Shown here piece after piece: positions 9,260 through 17,586 of a stretch of DNA of 64,000 nucleotides. Position 1 is the stretch's first letter, and each line of letters opens with the position of its first letter. A program made the position numbers and the translations under genes. The notes beneath the pieces are model-generated. The model was given only the letters and a program-made list of their open reading frames with translations, made no database searches and was not told the DNA's origin. This DNA is from CAZMHL01 sp045605445. Lineage in GTDB: Bacteria; Bacillota; Clostridia; RGIG6154. Where the stretch lies: assembly GCA_045605445.1 (NCBI GenBank), contig JAZUPZ010000030.1, positions 1 through 64,000 of the forward strand, given 5' to 3'.

Positions 9260-9519
9260 ACAAAAAAGCCCTATGAGGGCTTTTTTTGTTGGAAATAAAA
9301 TCAAACGGAGTTGAACCGAAAGGCGGCTTGGAGCGGAGAGAAAACAATTGAGAATTGTTTTCAGCGACAAAATACGAAGACGGGTACCGAATTGCGGAGC
9401 AATTGGGTCGGCGAGTGGGGCAGACACGAAGTGTATGCGTCGCTCCGCTCGGATGTTCCAACAAAAAAGCCCTATGAGGGCTTTTTTTGTTGGAAATAAA
9501 ATCAAACGGAGTTGAACCG
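9242..9519 (+). repeat. tRNA-Arg-linked module: 77-bp direct repeat around a structured spacer
   Basis: Bases 9242-9318 (tRNA 3' end, terminator, inverted copy of the T arm) are repeated without change at 9443-9519. The inverted T arm CGGAGTTGAACCG (9306-9318) is the reverse complement of the tRNA bases CGGTTCAACTCCG. The spacer 9319-9442 holds three hairpins: GAAAACAATT/AATTGTTTTC (9340-9362), ACCGAATTGC/GCAATTGGGT (9386-9408) and ACAC-GAA-GTGT (9424-9434). All three have counterparts downstream of tRNA-Pro at 51.3 kb. Antisense frames across it are not believable proteins. Confidence 0.8.
9262..9287 (+). terminator. Terminator of tRNA-Arg
   Basis: AAAAAAGCCC-TATGA-GGGCTTTTTTT. An identical second copy lies 201 bases downstream inside the repeat module. 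Confidence 0.85.
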
Positions 9520-9646
9520 TTCAGATTTTCCAAATGAACGTATTGCCCTTAATATCCCCTTGTTGAAAATTGCCGGTCATTGTGATAAAATAGATTTAAC
9601 AGAGTTTAAACGTTTTGCAAATAACCTCAGCGATATAAATTCCTGA
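9520..9646 (+). pseudogene. Coding remnant (C-terminal 41 codons) abutting the tRNA module
   Basis: Starting exactly where the repeat module ends, one frame reads SDFPNERIALNIPLLK then IAGHCDKIDLTEFKRFANN and stops at TGA 9644-9646. The composition is protein-like (amphipathic helices, no rare-codon clusters), but there is no start codon or SD. I read it as the tail of a gene cut by the repeat. No family recognised; it may be chance. Confidence 0.35.
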
Positions 9647-9813
9647 GGTCGTTTGCGATATGCCTTGCGGTGCGATATATTACTTCGTAATGCGATATGT
9701 CCATTCGGGACGAGATTAAGGAATTTATATCATATCGCAACCGAACGGAGAGAGGTTATATCGCATTTGAACAGGGTGAAAATATATCGCACGAACGACG
9801 TGAGTATATCGCA
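9632..9813. repeat. GCGATAT-rich foldback element
   Basis: A 13-bp perfect inverted repeat GATATAAATTCCT/AGGAATTTATATC (9632-9644 and 9719-9731) encloses three GCGATAT copies. Downstream come four copies of the reverse form ATATCGC, so the whole can fold back on itself. Small inner hairpins such as ATTACTTCGTAAT are present. It resembles dispersed intergenic repeats of Clostridia that I recall in general terms. No coding function. Confidence 0.6.
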
Positions 9814-9890
9814 AAAACATTGGCATCCAGATTATACAGTCTTTATAGTAAGACTGTATGATTTTGGGAAAAAAGAAATGAGGTTGGAAT

Positions 9891-10343
9891 ATGAATTTAT
9901 GGCAAACCTTTGAAATCAAAAAAAGTAAGTATTCAAATTGTGGAATCTCATTTCGTTACGAAAAGGGAATAGATAAAAAGTTAAAAGAAAAGTATAAGTC
10001 GTTTGCAAAGTGGCTGAGGAATACATATGTTTTTCCTGTTCATCTAACAGTGTATATTAAAAACTGTGAAAAAGTTAAACTTCTAAGTGGCAAGTGGGTG
10101 TATGGTAGTTTTAGATGGTTTGAAAATAAAGAGCCATATATACGAATTCCATCTAAACTTAATCAAGAACTGTATCAACAGTATGACGAAGAAGAATTGT
10201 ATGAGCAGGTTATTTCTTCATTAGTACACGAATTATCCCATTATTTTTAATGGGCTTTAGGGTTAGAGCAAGATGATAAAACATCAGAAAGGCAAGCAAA
10301 TTATTTTAGGTATAGAATTATAGATAAATTTAATTCTAACTAA
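9891..10343 (+). pseudogene. HExxH (SprT/metalloprotease-like) protein gene interrupted by in-frame TAA
   Basis: The first 119 codons end VISSLVHELSHYF then TAA (10248-10250). The same frame continues W-ALGLEQDDKTSERQANYF-RYRIIDKF to a second TAA at 10341-10343, giving a 150-codon gene. HELSH is a zinc-peptidase motif, and the continuation (SERQAN) looks like the conserved remainder of the same domain. One substitution (for example CAA to TAA) would explain the break. The N-terminal half is a small basic domain. Start ATG at 9891 has a weak GAGG upstream. It lies in a decayed interval between repeat elements. Broken gene is my main reading; stop read-through or a sequencing error is possible. 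Confidence 0.65.
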
Positions 10344-10411
10344 ACATTAACTATCGTTAAAAAGATTAGCATCTAAATTATAAAGACTTCATCAAACAGA
10401 TGAAATCAATG

Positions 10412-10510
10412 AAAAGTGAATAATGAGAATGAAGAATTAAGGAACAAAAGCGCTGCATTTGAATTAAAAAGAAAATCGCATTACGATTTTCAACCACAAT
10501 TATTCATTTT
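10412..10510. repeat. Intergenic foldback repeat upstream of the TIR gene
   Basis: Imperfect terminal inverted repeats AAAAGTGAATAAT (10412-10424) and ATTATTCATTTT (10499-10510) enclose a perfect hairpin GAAAATCG-CATTA-CGATTTTC (10471-10491). It is AT-rich and non-coding. It resembles the short TGAATAAT-type dispersed repeats common between clostridial genes. The rest of 10344-10573 shows no gene. Confidence 0.5.
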
Positions 10511-10573
10511 ACAAGCAATTATTTTGAAATAATAAAACGGTTAAAAACGTGATATAAGAAACAGGAGATGAAT

Positions 10574-13273
10574 ATGTCAGATTTAAAATTTAAAACAAGG
10601 GGAATGGTCAGCCCTTCGGGAAAGCCGAAGGTGTATTTGTGCTGTCATCCGAAGGATTTGAAGAAATACCTTAAGCCTATTTCTGAGGAAATTCTTGCAA
10701 AATCCAACTGCGCCGTATGGTATGTTGAAAATCCCAAGGCGGTTCGCGACGAAGAATTTATCGGCGACCTGAAGCAAATGCAGCTTTTTGTAGTACCGGT
10801 AACGGCAAACTTTCTTAAAACCGAAAATGTTGCCCTCGACGTTGAATTTAAGGTTGCAAAGGAAAACAATATTCCGATACTTCCGCTTATGCAATCGGGC
10901 GGGCTTACGGAGCTTTTCAACGAAAAGTGCGGAAATCTGCAGTTTCTTGATAAGTTCAACGAAGACACAACGGCAATTGAATATGATAAAAAGCTTGAAG
11001 ATTACCTTTCTTCCGTTTTAATCGGAGACGAGCTGGCAGAAAAAATACGCAGCGCTTTCGATGCCTACGTTTTTTTGAGCTACCGTAAAATTGACAGGAA
11101 ATATGCCCGTGACCTGATGGGACTTATACATAAAAACGACTTCTGCCGTGATATTGCAATCTGGTACGACGAATTTCTTATTCCCGGCGAGGATTTCAAT
11201 TCTTCTATAAAAGATGCTCTTCAGAAGAGCGATATGTTTGTAATGACGGTAACGCCGAATCTTATCAACGGAGATAACTATATTCTTACAACGGAATATC
11301 CTATGGCAAAGTCGGAAAACAAACCTATTCTGCCGGTAGAGGTTGTGCCTACAGACAGAGAGGTGCTTGCAGACAAATTTTCGGAAATCCCTCTTTGTGT
11401 AGACGGAAACAATGAGGCCGAGTTTTCCGATGCAATGCTTAAAAAGCTTAAGGAGCTTGCTGTAACAAGAAACGACAATTCTCCCGAACATAACTTTTTC
11501 ATAGGTCTTGCATATCTTGGCGGGGTAGACGTTGAGGTTGATTATAAAAAAGCCCTGGAGCTTATAACCTTTGCGGCGGAAAACGGCGTTGTTGAAGCGT
11601 TAAGCAAGCTTGTGGAAATGTACAGCAACGGAATCGGCGTGCCTTATTCAATTGGAAAGGCTCTTGAATGGCAGGAGAAAAAGGTTGAGCTTTTGCAAGA
11701 AAAGTATGCAGATACAGACAAACACGAAGAGTTTGAAGAGCTGTTCTGGAGCATAAACCAATGCGGAGATATATATTACAGAGATTTTATTGATTTTGAA
11801 AAGGCAAGGGAAAAGTACAGCCTTGCAGCTGCTGTAACAAAAAGCTTTGCAAAGAAAAACGGTAAAAACAGCTTTGATTACAGCTATTATATTTCTGTTA
11901 CCTATGACCATATAGGACATATGCTCATTAACCTTGAAAAGGTGGATGAGGCGGCAGTTTATGTTGAAAAAGCAGGAAAACACTTTAAAGAAAGAGCAAG
12001 AAAAAATCCGACCATCGGCAATGTTCACGATATGATGCTCAATGTAATTTTTATGATGGATATATACACTCAGCAGGGAGAGTATGAAAAATGCAAAGTT
12101 TATTGTAAAGTGTTTGCTTTCGGATTTGAAAAAATCAGCGATGAAGATGATTATTATATGCTCAGGCACGATCTTGCAACAATTTATCTTAAGCTTGCAG
12201 AGGTTTATGCAAAAGAAGGCGACAGTAAACAACAGCTTGAAGCTCTTGAAAAGTCCTTTGAATTGTATGACCGCATCAACGAAGAGGTAAAAACAAATAA
12301 GTCAAGAACCGACCTTCTGATTGTCTGCGCTCTTCTTAAAAACATCTGCGAGGAAAATAACTACAGAGGAAAAGCGAAAAGATATATGCTTAAAATGGTT
12401 GAAATTTCTGCTGATGCAGACAACAAGATGGGCTCGGTTGAAACAAAGCTTTCTCTTTTTGCAAGCTGTGTTGTTTTAGCAGAATTCCTTGAGGATGAAG
12501 ACCCTGAAAAAGCTATGAAGTATTACGAAAAAGCGGTAAAAGCATTTTCAAAGGTATCAAAATGCAAAGAAGTGGAAATAAGTGAAGTTTTCGCTAAATA
12601 TGTTAACAGCCTTTTCTCTTTGGGACGTTATGCTCTTGCAAAAAAAGATTATAAAAAGGCAAAAGAATATCATCTTGAACTTGTAAGGTACGAGGAGCAG
12701 TATGTAAGAGAAGAGGACGAAGGAGAGGTTCTCAGGGTTTTTGGTGTTCATTATGATCTGCTCGGAGAAATTTACGAAGTTGAAAATAACCAGATAAAGG
12801 CTCAGGAGGTTTATGAAAAAGCCCTTAAATGGCTTACTCTTGCCTGTGAAAAAACAGACGATGTTCAGGCTAAAATAGACCTTGCAATCTGCTACAGAAA
12901 AAATGCCTGGATTTTTGAAAGACGTGGCAAAACAGAAGAAAGTGCAGAAATGTTTGAAAAATCCGGAGCAGTTCAGGAGCAGGTGTGCGAGCTTAAAAAA
13001 AGCTATAAACAAAAAGGTGCCCTGGCAGTAAACTATGCAGAGCTCGGAAGAATTTATGAAAAGCTTGGAGATATGGACAAGGCAATGGAAAACCTTGTTA
13101 AGTATGCAGAATGCCTTAAAGAGCTTAAAGAAGAATATCCTGAAGTTCCCGACTCGGAAATGCCCAGCGAACAAATGCTTCAAATTGCAAAAAATCTTGA
13201 TGAATTAATGCCGGAAGGAAACCTTGCCTGGCTTAAAGCTTTGGTAGATAAGGGGGATGAAGATGGCGTATAA
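10574..13273 (+). CDS. Tandem TIR-domain protein with Sel1/TPR repeats
   Basis: 899 aa, no signal or membrane segment. Residues about 17-155 form a first TIR-like domain (KVYLCCHPKDL, FVVPVTANFL, DVEFKVAKENNIPILPLM). Residues about 160-300 form a second, more canonical one (DAYVFLSYRKID, IAIWYDEFLIPGEDF, DMFVMTVTPN, TTEYPMA with a Glu at the usual catalytic position of NAD-cleaving TIRs). Residues about 305-380 look like Sel1 repeats (GLAYLGGVDVEVDYKKALEL), and the rest is helical TPR-type repeats to the C-terminus. ATG 10574 is chosen because AGGAG lies six bases upstream (an ATG at 10568 touches the SD). The 3' end overlaps parE by 11 bp, so the genes are probably co-translated. Bacterial TIRs act in NAD+-based signalling or defence; a role here is inferred only. 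Confidence 0.82.
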   Translation: MSDLKFKTRGMVSPSGKPKVYLCCHPKDLKKYLKPISEEILAKSNCAVWYVENPKAVRDEEFIGDLKQMQLFVVPVTANFLKTENVALDVEFKVAKENNIPILPLMQSGGLTELFNEKCGNLQFLDKFNEDTTAIEYDKKLEDYLSSVLIGDELAEKIRSAFDAYVFLSYRKIDRKYARDLMGLIHKNDFCRDIAIWYDEFLIPGEDFNSSIKDALQKSDMFVMTVTPNLINGDNYILTTEYPMAKSENKPILPVEVVPTDREVLADKFSEIPLCVDGNNEAEFSDAMLKKLKELAVTRNDNSPEHNFFIGLAYLGGVDVEVDYKKALELITFAAENGVVEALSKLVEMYSNGIGVPYSIGKALEWQEKKVELLQEKYADTDKHEEFEELFWSINQCGDIYYRDFIDFEKAREKYSLAAAVTKSFAKKNGKNSFDYSYYISVTYDHIGHMLINLEKVDEAAVYVEKAGKHFKERARKNPTIGNVHDMMLNVIFMMDIYTQQGEYEKCKVYCKVFAFGFEKISDEDDYYMLRHDLATIYLKLAEVYAKEGDSKQQLEALEKSFELYDRINEEVKTNKSRTDLLIVCALLKNICEENNYRGKAKRYMLKMVEISADADNKMGSVETKLSLFASCVVLAEFLEDEDPEKAMKYYEKAVKAFSKVSKCKEVEISEVFAKYVNSLFSLGRYALAKKDYKKAKEYHLELVRYEEQYVREEDEGEVLRVFGVHYDLLGEIYEVENNQIKAQEVYEKALKWLTLACEKTDDVQAKIDLAICYRKNAWIFERRGKTEESAEMFEKSGAVQEQVCELKKSYKQKGALAVNYAELGRIYEKLGDMDKAMENLVKYAECLKELKEEYPEVPDSEMPSEQMLQIAKNLDELMPEGNLAWLKALVDKGDEDGV

Positions 13274-15179
13274 TGCGAAAAATATTTCGGTTTTAGAAGG
13301 TCTGGAGCCGGTAAGAAAGCGCCCGGGAATGTACGTTGGTTCAACCTCGGTAAAAGGACTTAATCACCTTATATATGAAATTCTTGACAACTCGGTAGAT
13401 GAGCATCTGGCGGGGTATTGCAGCAATATAACCGTTTCTCTTAATAAAGACGGTTCTGCAACTGTTGAGGACAACGGAAGAGGTATCCCCGTTGATCTTC
13501 ACGAAAAAGGCTACCCTGCAGAAAGAATTATAATGACAACTCTTCATGCCGGCGGAAAGTTTGACAATTCAAACTATAAAACATCGGGAGGACTTCACGG
13601 AGTAGGCTCTTCGGTTGTAAATGCCCTTTCTGAAAAAATGATTGTTAAGGTAAAACGTGACGGGAATATTTATTACGATGAATACAGCAGGGGAGTTCCG
13701 CAGATAAAGCTTAAAAAAGGAGAGCTTCTTCCGATAAAGGGGAAGGCAAAGGAAACAGGAACCTCAATAACCTTTTTCCCCGATAACAGTATTTTTGACA
13801 CCGTAAAATTCAAGGCGGAATCGGTAAGGGAAAGGCTGAAGGAAACCGCTTATCTGAATCCCGAGCTTACCATTACCTTTATAAATGAAAGAGACGGAGC
13901 GGAACCGGAAATTTTCAGCGAACCAAACGGAATTGCAGGCTTTGTTGATTCTCTTGTTAAAGGGGATGCCGACGGGAAAAGGGTAACGGAAACCGTTTGT
14001 ATTTCGGGAGAAAAAGACAAAATAAAAATAACGGTTGCTTTTTGCTATACCCAGAGGTTTGGCGACAATGTTGTAAGCTTTTGCAATAATATAAACACAA
14101 TGGAAGGCGGAACCCATGTAAACGGGTTTAAATCAGGCTTTGCAAAGGTTATAAACCAGTATGCAAGAGAGCTTGGAAATCTTAAGGCAAAGGACCAGAG
14201 CTTTACCGGAAACGATACAAGAAACGGAATGACGGCGGTTATATCCGTAAGTCACCCTGCTCCGAGATTTGAAGGTCAGACAAAAACCAAGCTGGATAAT
14301 ACCGATGTTCAGAGTGCAATGGTTTCAATTTTAAATTCCCGTCTTCAGCATTTTTTTGACAGAAATCTTGAAACCCTTAAAACTGTAATAGCCAGGGCGG
14401 AAATGTCAGCCAAGGTGCGCAGGGAAGAGGAAAAAATAAGAACAAATCTTGCAGATAAAAAGTTTGCCTTTGAAGGAAACGGAAAGCTTGCAAGACAGGA
14501 ACTTAACGACCCTTCGGTTTGTGAAATTTTCATTGTTGAGGGAAAATCTGCCGGCGGAAGCGCAAAAACAGGCAGAGACCGAAGATTTCAGGCAATTCTG
14601 CCCATAAGAGGAAAAATTTTGAACGTAGAAAAGCAAAGCGTTGACAAGGTTCTTGCCAACGAAGAAATAAAAGCAATTGTAAATGCTCTGGGTTGCGGTT
14701 TTTCTCAGGGGTTCGGTAACGATTTCAATATAGAAAACTTAAAATACGGTAAAATTATAATTGCTGCCGATGCCGACGTTGACGGCGGACATATAAGCAC
14801 GTTGCTTTTAACTCTTTTCTACCGTTTTATGCCCGAGCTTATTTTTGCAGGTAAGCTTTTCCGTGCCATGCCGCCCCTTTACAGAGTTAAACCAAAAAAG
14901 GGCAAGGCAGAATATATTTACGACGATAAGGCTCTTGCCGAATACAGAAAAAAACACGGTAACAGCTTTGATATTCAAAGATACAAGGGCCTTGGGGAAA
15001 TGGATCCCGACCAGCTCTGGGAAACCACTATGAACCCTGAAACAAGAAAGCTTAAACAGATAAATATACAGGATGTTATTGATGCAAACCGTCTTACCTC
15101 TGTTCTTATGGGAGAAGAGGTTGCACCAAGAAGAGAGTATATCGTGGAAAATGCCGACAAGGCGAATCCGGATGTGTGA
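13263..15179 (+). CDS. parE: DNA topoisomerase IV subunit B (ParE)
   Basis: 638 aa GHKL ATPase/TOPRIM subunit of a type IIA topoisomerase. Visible motifs: LEPVRKRPGMYVGS, ILDNSVDEH (Mg-binding Asn/Glu region), EDNGRGIPV, LHAGGKFD, GLHGVGSSVVNALS (ATP lid), EIFIVEGKSAGGSA (TOPRIM Glu), AADADVDGGHI (TOPRIM Asp pair) and QRYKGLGEMDPDQLWETTM near the C-terminus. ATG 13263 is preferred over the overlapping ATG 13257 because AGGGGG stands six bases before it. Paired with a GyrA/ParC-type gene 11 bp downstream. GyrB cannot be excluded by sequence alone, but the partner lacks a GyrA box, which favours topoisomerase IV. Confidence 0.88.
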   Translation: MAYNAKNISVLEGLEPVRKRPGMYVGSTSVKGLNHLIYEILDNSVDEHLAGYCSNITVSLNKDGSATVEDNGRGIPVDLHEKGYPAERIIMTTLHAGGKFDNSNYKTSGGLHGVGSSVVNALSEKMIVKVKRDGNIYYDEYSRGVPQIKLKKGELLPIKGKAKETGTSITFFPDNSIFDTVKFKAESVRERLKETAYLNPELTITFINERDGAEPEIFSEPNGIAGFVDSLVKGDADGKRVTETVCISGEKDKIKITVAFCYTQRFGDNVVSFCNNINTMEGGTHVNGFKSGFAKVINQYARELGNLKAKDQSFTGNDTRNGMTAVISVSHPAPRFEGQTKTKLDNTDVQSAMVSILNSRLQHFFDRNLETLKTVIARAEMSAKVRREEEKIRTNLADKKFAFEGNGKLARQELNDPSVCEIFIVEGKSAGGSAKTGRDRRFQAILPIRGKILNVEKQSVDKVLANEEIKAIVNALGCGFSQGFGNDFNIENLKYGKIIIAADADVDGGHISTLLLTLFYRFMPELIFAGKLFRAMPPLYRVKPKKGKAEYIYDDKALAEYRKKHGNSFDIQRYKGLGEMDPDQLWETTMNPETRKLKQINIQDVIDANRLTSVLMGEEVAPRREYIVENADKANPDV

Positions 15180-15190
15180 GGTGATTACTT

Positions 15191-17437
15191 ATGGCAAGAA
15201 AAAAGAAAACAGAAATAAAGAGCGTTGAAGAAGATATTATTACTACCGATTTTTGCGACGAAATGTCAACCTCTTTTATAGATTATGCAGTAAGTGTAAT
15301 TACCGACAGGGCAATTCCTGATGTAAGAGACGGCCTTAAACCCGTTCACAGAAGAATTCTATGGGCAATGAAAAGCTTAGGGCTTTCCTCAACGGGAGAC
15401 TATAAGAAAACTGCAAGAATCGTTGGCGAAACCATGGGTAAATATCATCCTCACGGAAACAGCTCAATTTACGGCGCTCTGGTACATATGGCGCAGGAAT
15501 GGTGTTACAGTCATCCAATGGTAGACGGTCACGGGAATTTCGGCTCTGTAGAAGGCGACGAAGCTGCCGCAGAACGTTACACAGAGGCAAGACTTTCACC
15601 CATTGCCGAGGAGGTTATGCTTTCAGACCTGGACAAAGGCGTTGTAGACTTTGTTCCGAACTTCGACAATAAGGAAAAGGAGCCCTGCGTTCTTCCTGCC
15701 GCTATTCCGAACATTCTCGTTTCGGGAACCGACGGTATTGCCGTTGGAATGGCAAGTAAAATGCCTACCCACAATCTTGGCGAGGTGGCAGATGCGGTCG
15801 CGGCAATGCTGGACAATCCTAAAATTAAAGAGGATAAGCTCCTTGAATTTATAAAAGGTCCCGACTTTGCAACGGGAGGCATAGTTGTAAATAAAAGCGA
15901 GCTTCCTGAAATTTACAAAAAAGGCGCAGGACGAATAAGAATAAGAGGTAAAGTTACTGTTGAGGCAGGGGAAAGAGGAAAAACAAACATTGTTGTAAAC
16001 GAAATTCCCTGTACTATGATTGGCGCTATTGATAAATTTATGGATACCGTTGCCGACCTTGTCCGTGCAAAGGTTATGCCCGACGTTACGGATATAAAAA
16101 ACCTTTCTTCAAGAGACGAGGTTAAAATTGTTGTTGAACTGAAAAAGGATGCCGACGTTCAGCAGAACATAAATCTTTTGTATAAAAAAGCAAAGCTTGA
16201 GGACACCTTCGGGTATAATGCAATGCTTCTTTCAGAGGGCGTTCCTTATCAGATGTCAATCGGAAGAATTCTTTCGGAGTTTATTGCTTTTTACAGAGAA
16301 ACAACAACCAGAAAATATAAATATCTTCTTGACAGGGAAAAGAAGTTTGCGGAAATAAGAAAAGGGCTTATAAAGGCTGTTGATCAGATTGATGCAATAA
16401 TCGAAACCTTCAGAGGCTCTTCAACAGTTACTCTTGCGAAAAAATGCCTTATGAAGGGAATAACCGAAGGCATTAAGTTCAAAACAAAAGCCTGCGAAAA
16501 ACAGGCAAAGAAATTTCATTTTTCAGAGGCTCAGGCAACCGCAATTCTTGAAATGAAGCTTCAGAAGCTTATCGGGCTTGAAATGACTGCCCTTGAAAAA
16601 GAACTGGCAAAAGCCGAAAAGAATATAGAGCAGTATTCTGCCCTTTTGTCAAGCAAGGTTAAAATGAATCACAAAATGAAGGCAGATATTCTTGAAATAA
16701 AGAAAAAATATGCAAAGAAAAGAAAAACAAAGATTGTCGATGCTGAAACGGTGGTTCTCAAAAAGCCGGAAATTAAAGAAGAAAAGGTGTATGCTCTTGT
16801 TAACCGTTTCGGCTATATAAAATATGTTGATGAGGCAACCTTTGAAAGAAATATTGAAAATGTCTTTGCCGATTACCGCTATGTTTGCGAGGTTATGAAC
16901 ACCGGCAGACTGTATATATTTACAGAGGGCGGAAAATGCCATCAGGTGAAAATGCAGTCGGTTCCAGCGGGAAGGTATAACGACAAGGGAGTTCCTCTCG
17001 AACAAGTAAGCGCTCTTGATATGAATGAAAATGTAATTTCCGTTGTGTCAGACATAAAGCCCAAAGAAAAGCTCTTCTTTGCCACTAAAAACGGATATGT
17101 TAAAAAGGTTCAGCTTACAGAGTTTGAAACCTCAAGAAAAACTACCGACGCAACAAAGCTCAGTACAAAAGACAAGCTTGTTGCGGCCGAACTTGTAAGG
17201 AACAGGAAAACGGTTGTTCTTGTTTCCGAAAAGAAGCTTTGTGTAACCTTTGAGCTTTCAGGAGTAAGTACCCTTAAAAAGAACACCTTGGGTATTATAG
17301 GAATGAAATTTGACAAGGGAGACAGCCTTATGTTTGTCGCTCTTCCCGAAAATGATAAGTTTTTGATAGACGAAAAGGAATATAAGCTTTCGAAAATATC
17401 TTCGGGAAAAAGAGGAACAAAGGGTAAGAAAATTTAA
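15191..17437 (+). CDS. parC: DNA topoisomerase IV subunit A (ParC)
   Basis: 748 aa breakage-reunion subunit. N-terminal winged-helix region contains YAVSVITDRAIPDVRDGLKPVHRRILW, the quinolone-resistance-determining region GKYHPHGNSSIY, and AAERYTEARL with the catalytic Tyr. The C-terminal third is a short beta-pinwheel-like region (EEKVYALVNRFGYIKYVD ... KEKLFFATKNGYVKKV ... TLKKNTLGIIGMKFDKGD) without the QRRGGKG-type GyrA box needed for DNA wrapping, so ParC is favoured over GyrA. It follows parE by 11 bp with GAGGTG upstream and completes an operon headed by the TIR-TPR gene. No clear terminator follows; 17438-17528 is AT-rich and empty. Confidence 0.87.
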   Translation: MARKKKTEIKSVEEDIITTDFCDEMSTSFIDYAVSVITDRAIPDVRDGLKPVHRRILWAMKSLGLSSTGDYKKTARIVGETMGKYHPHGNSSIYGALVHMAQEWCYSHPMVDGHGNFGSVEGDEAAAERYTEARLSPIAEEVMLSDLDKGVVDFVPNFDNKEKEPCVLPAAIPNILVSGTDGIAVGMASKMPTHNLGEVADAVAAMLDNPKIKEDKLLEFIKGPDFATGGIVVNKSELPEIYKKGAGRIRIRGKVTVEAGERGKTNIVVNEIPCTMIGAIDKFMDTVADLVRAKVMPDVTDIKNLSSRDEVKIVVELKKDADVQQNINLLYKKAKLEDTFGYNAMLLSEGVPYQMSIGRILSEFIAFYRETTTRKYKYLLDREKKFAEIRKGLIKAVDQIDAIIETFRGSSTVTLAKKCLMKGITEGIKFKTKACEKQAKKFHFSEAQATAILEMKLQKLIGLEMTALEKELAKAEKNIEQYSALLSSKVKMNHKMKADILEIKKKYAKKRKTKIVDAETVVLKKPEIKEEKVYALVNRFGYIKYVDEATFERNIENVFADYRYVCEVMNTGRLYIFTEGGKCHQVKMQSVPAGRYNDKGVPLEQVSALDMNENVISVVSDIKPKEKLFFATKNGYVKKVQLTEFETSRKTTDATKLSTKDKLVAAELVRNRKTVVLVSEKKLCVTFELSGVSTLKKNTLGIIGMKFDKGDSLMFVALPENDKFLIDEKEYKLSKISSGKRGTKGKKI

Positions 17438-17528
17438 AATCTGCTACCTTAAAGCCAGAAAGATAAATAAACTGAATCGGACAGAGTGAATAGAAAACAA
17501 CAAAGAAATGTTTTTGCTTTTATTTGGG

Positions 17529-17557
17529 TTGACTTCGGTTGTTGGTTGTGCTACACT
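17529..17557 (+). promoter_or_regulatory. Sigma-A promoter of the HAD gene
   Basis: TTGACT, 17-bp spacer, TACACT, 30 bases before the ATG. Confidence 0.65.
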
Positions 17558-17586
17558 GGTTTAGTACGGAGAAAAGGAGTAGAATA

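Noticed and set aside
9242..9519. Prophage or integrative element att sites at tRNA-Arg
   Set aside because: The direct repeats are only 201 bp apart with no integrase or cargo, and the same layout occurs at a second tRNA; a structured repeat module explains it better.
9161..9533. Minus-strand reading frames of 112-114 codons across tRNA-Arg and its repeats
   Set aside because: They run antisense through a tRNA, two terminators and a direct repeat and lack an SD. Frames of this kind next to tRNA genes are typical false genes.
13263..17437. Calling the topoisomerase pair GyrB/GyrA
   Set aside because: The A subunit has no GyrA box and a short C-terminal domain; ParE/ParC fits better, though not decisively.
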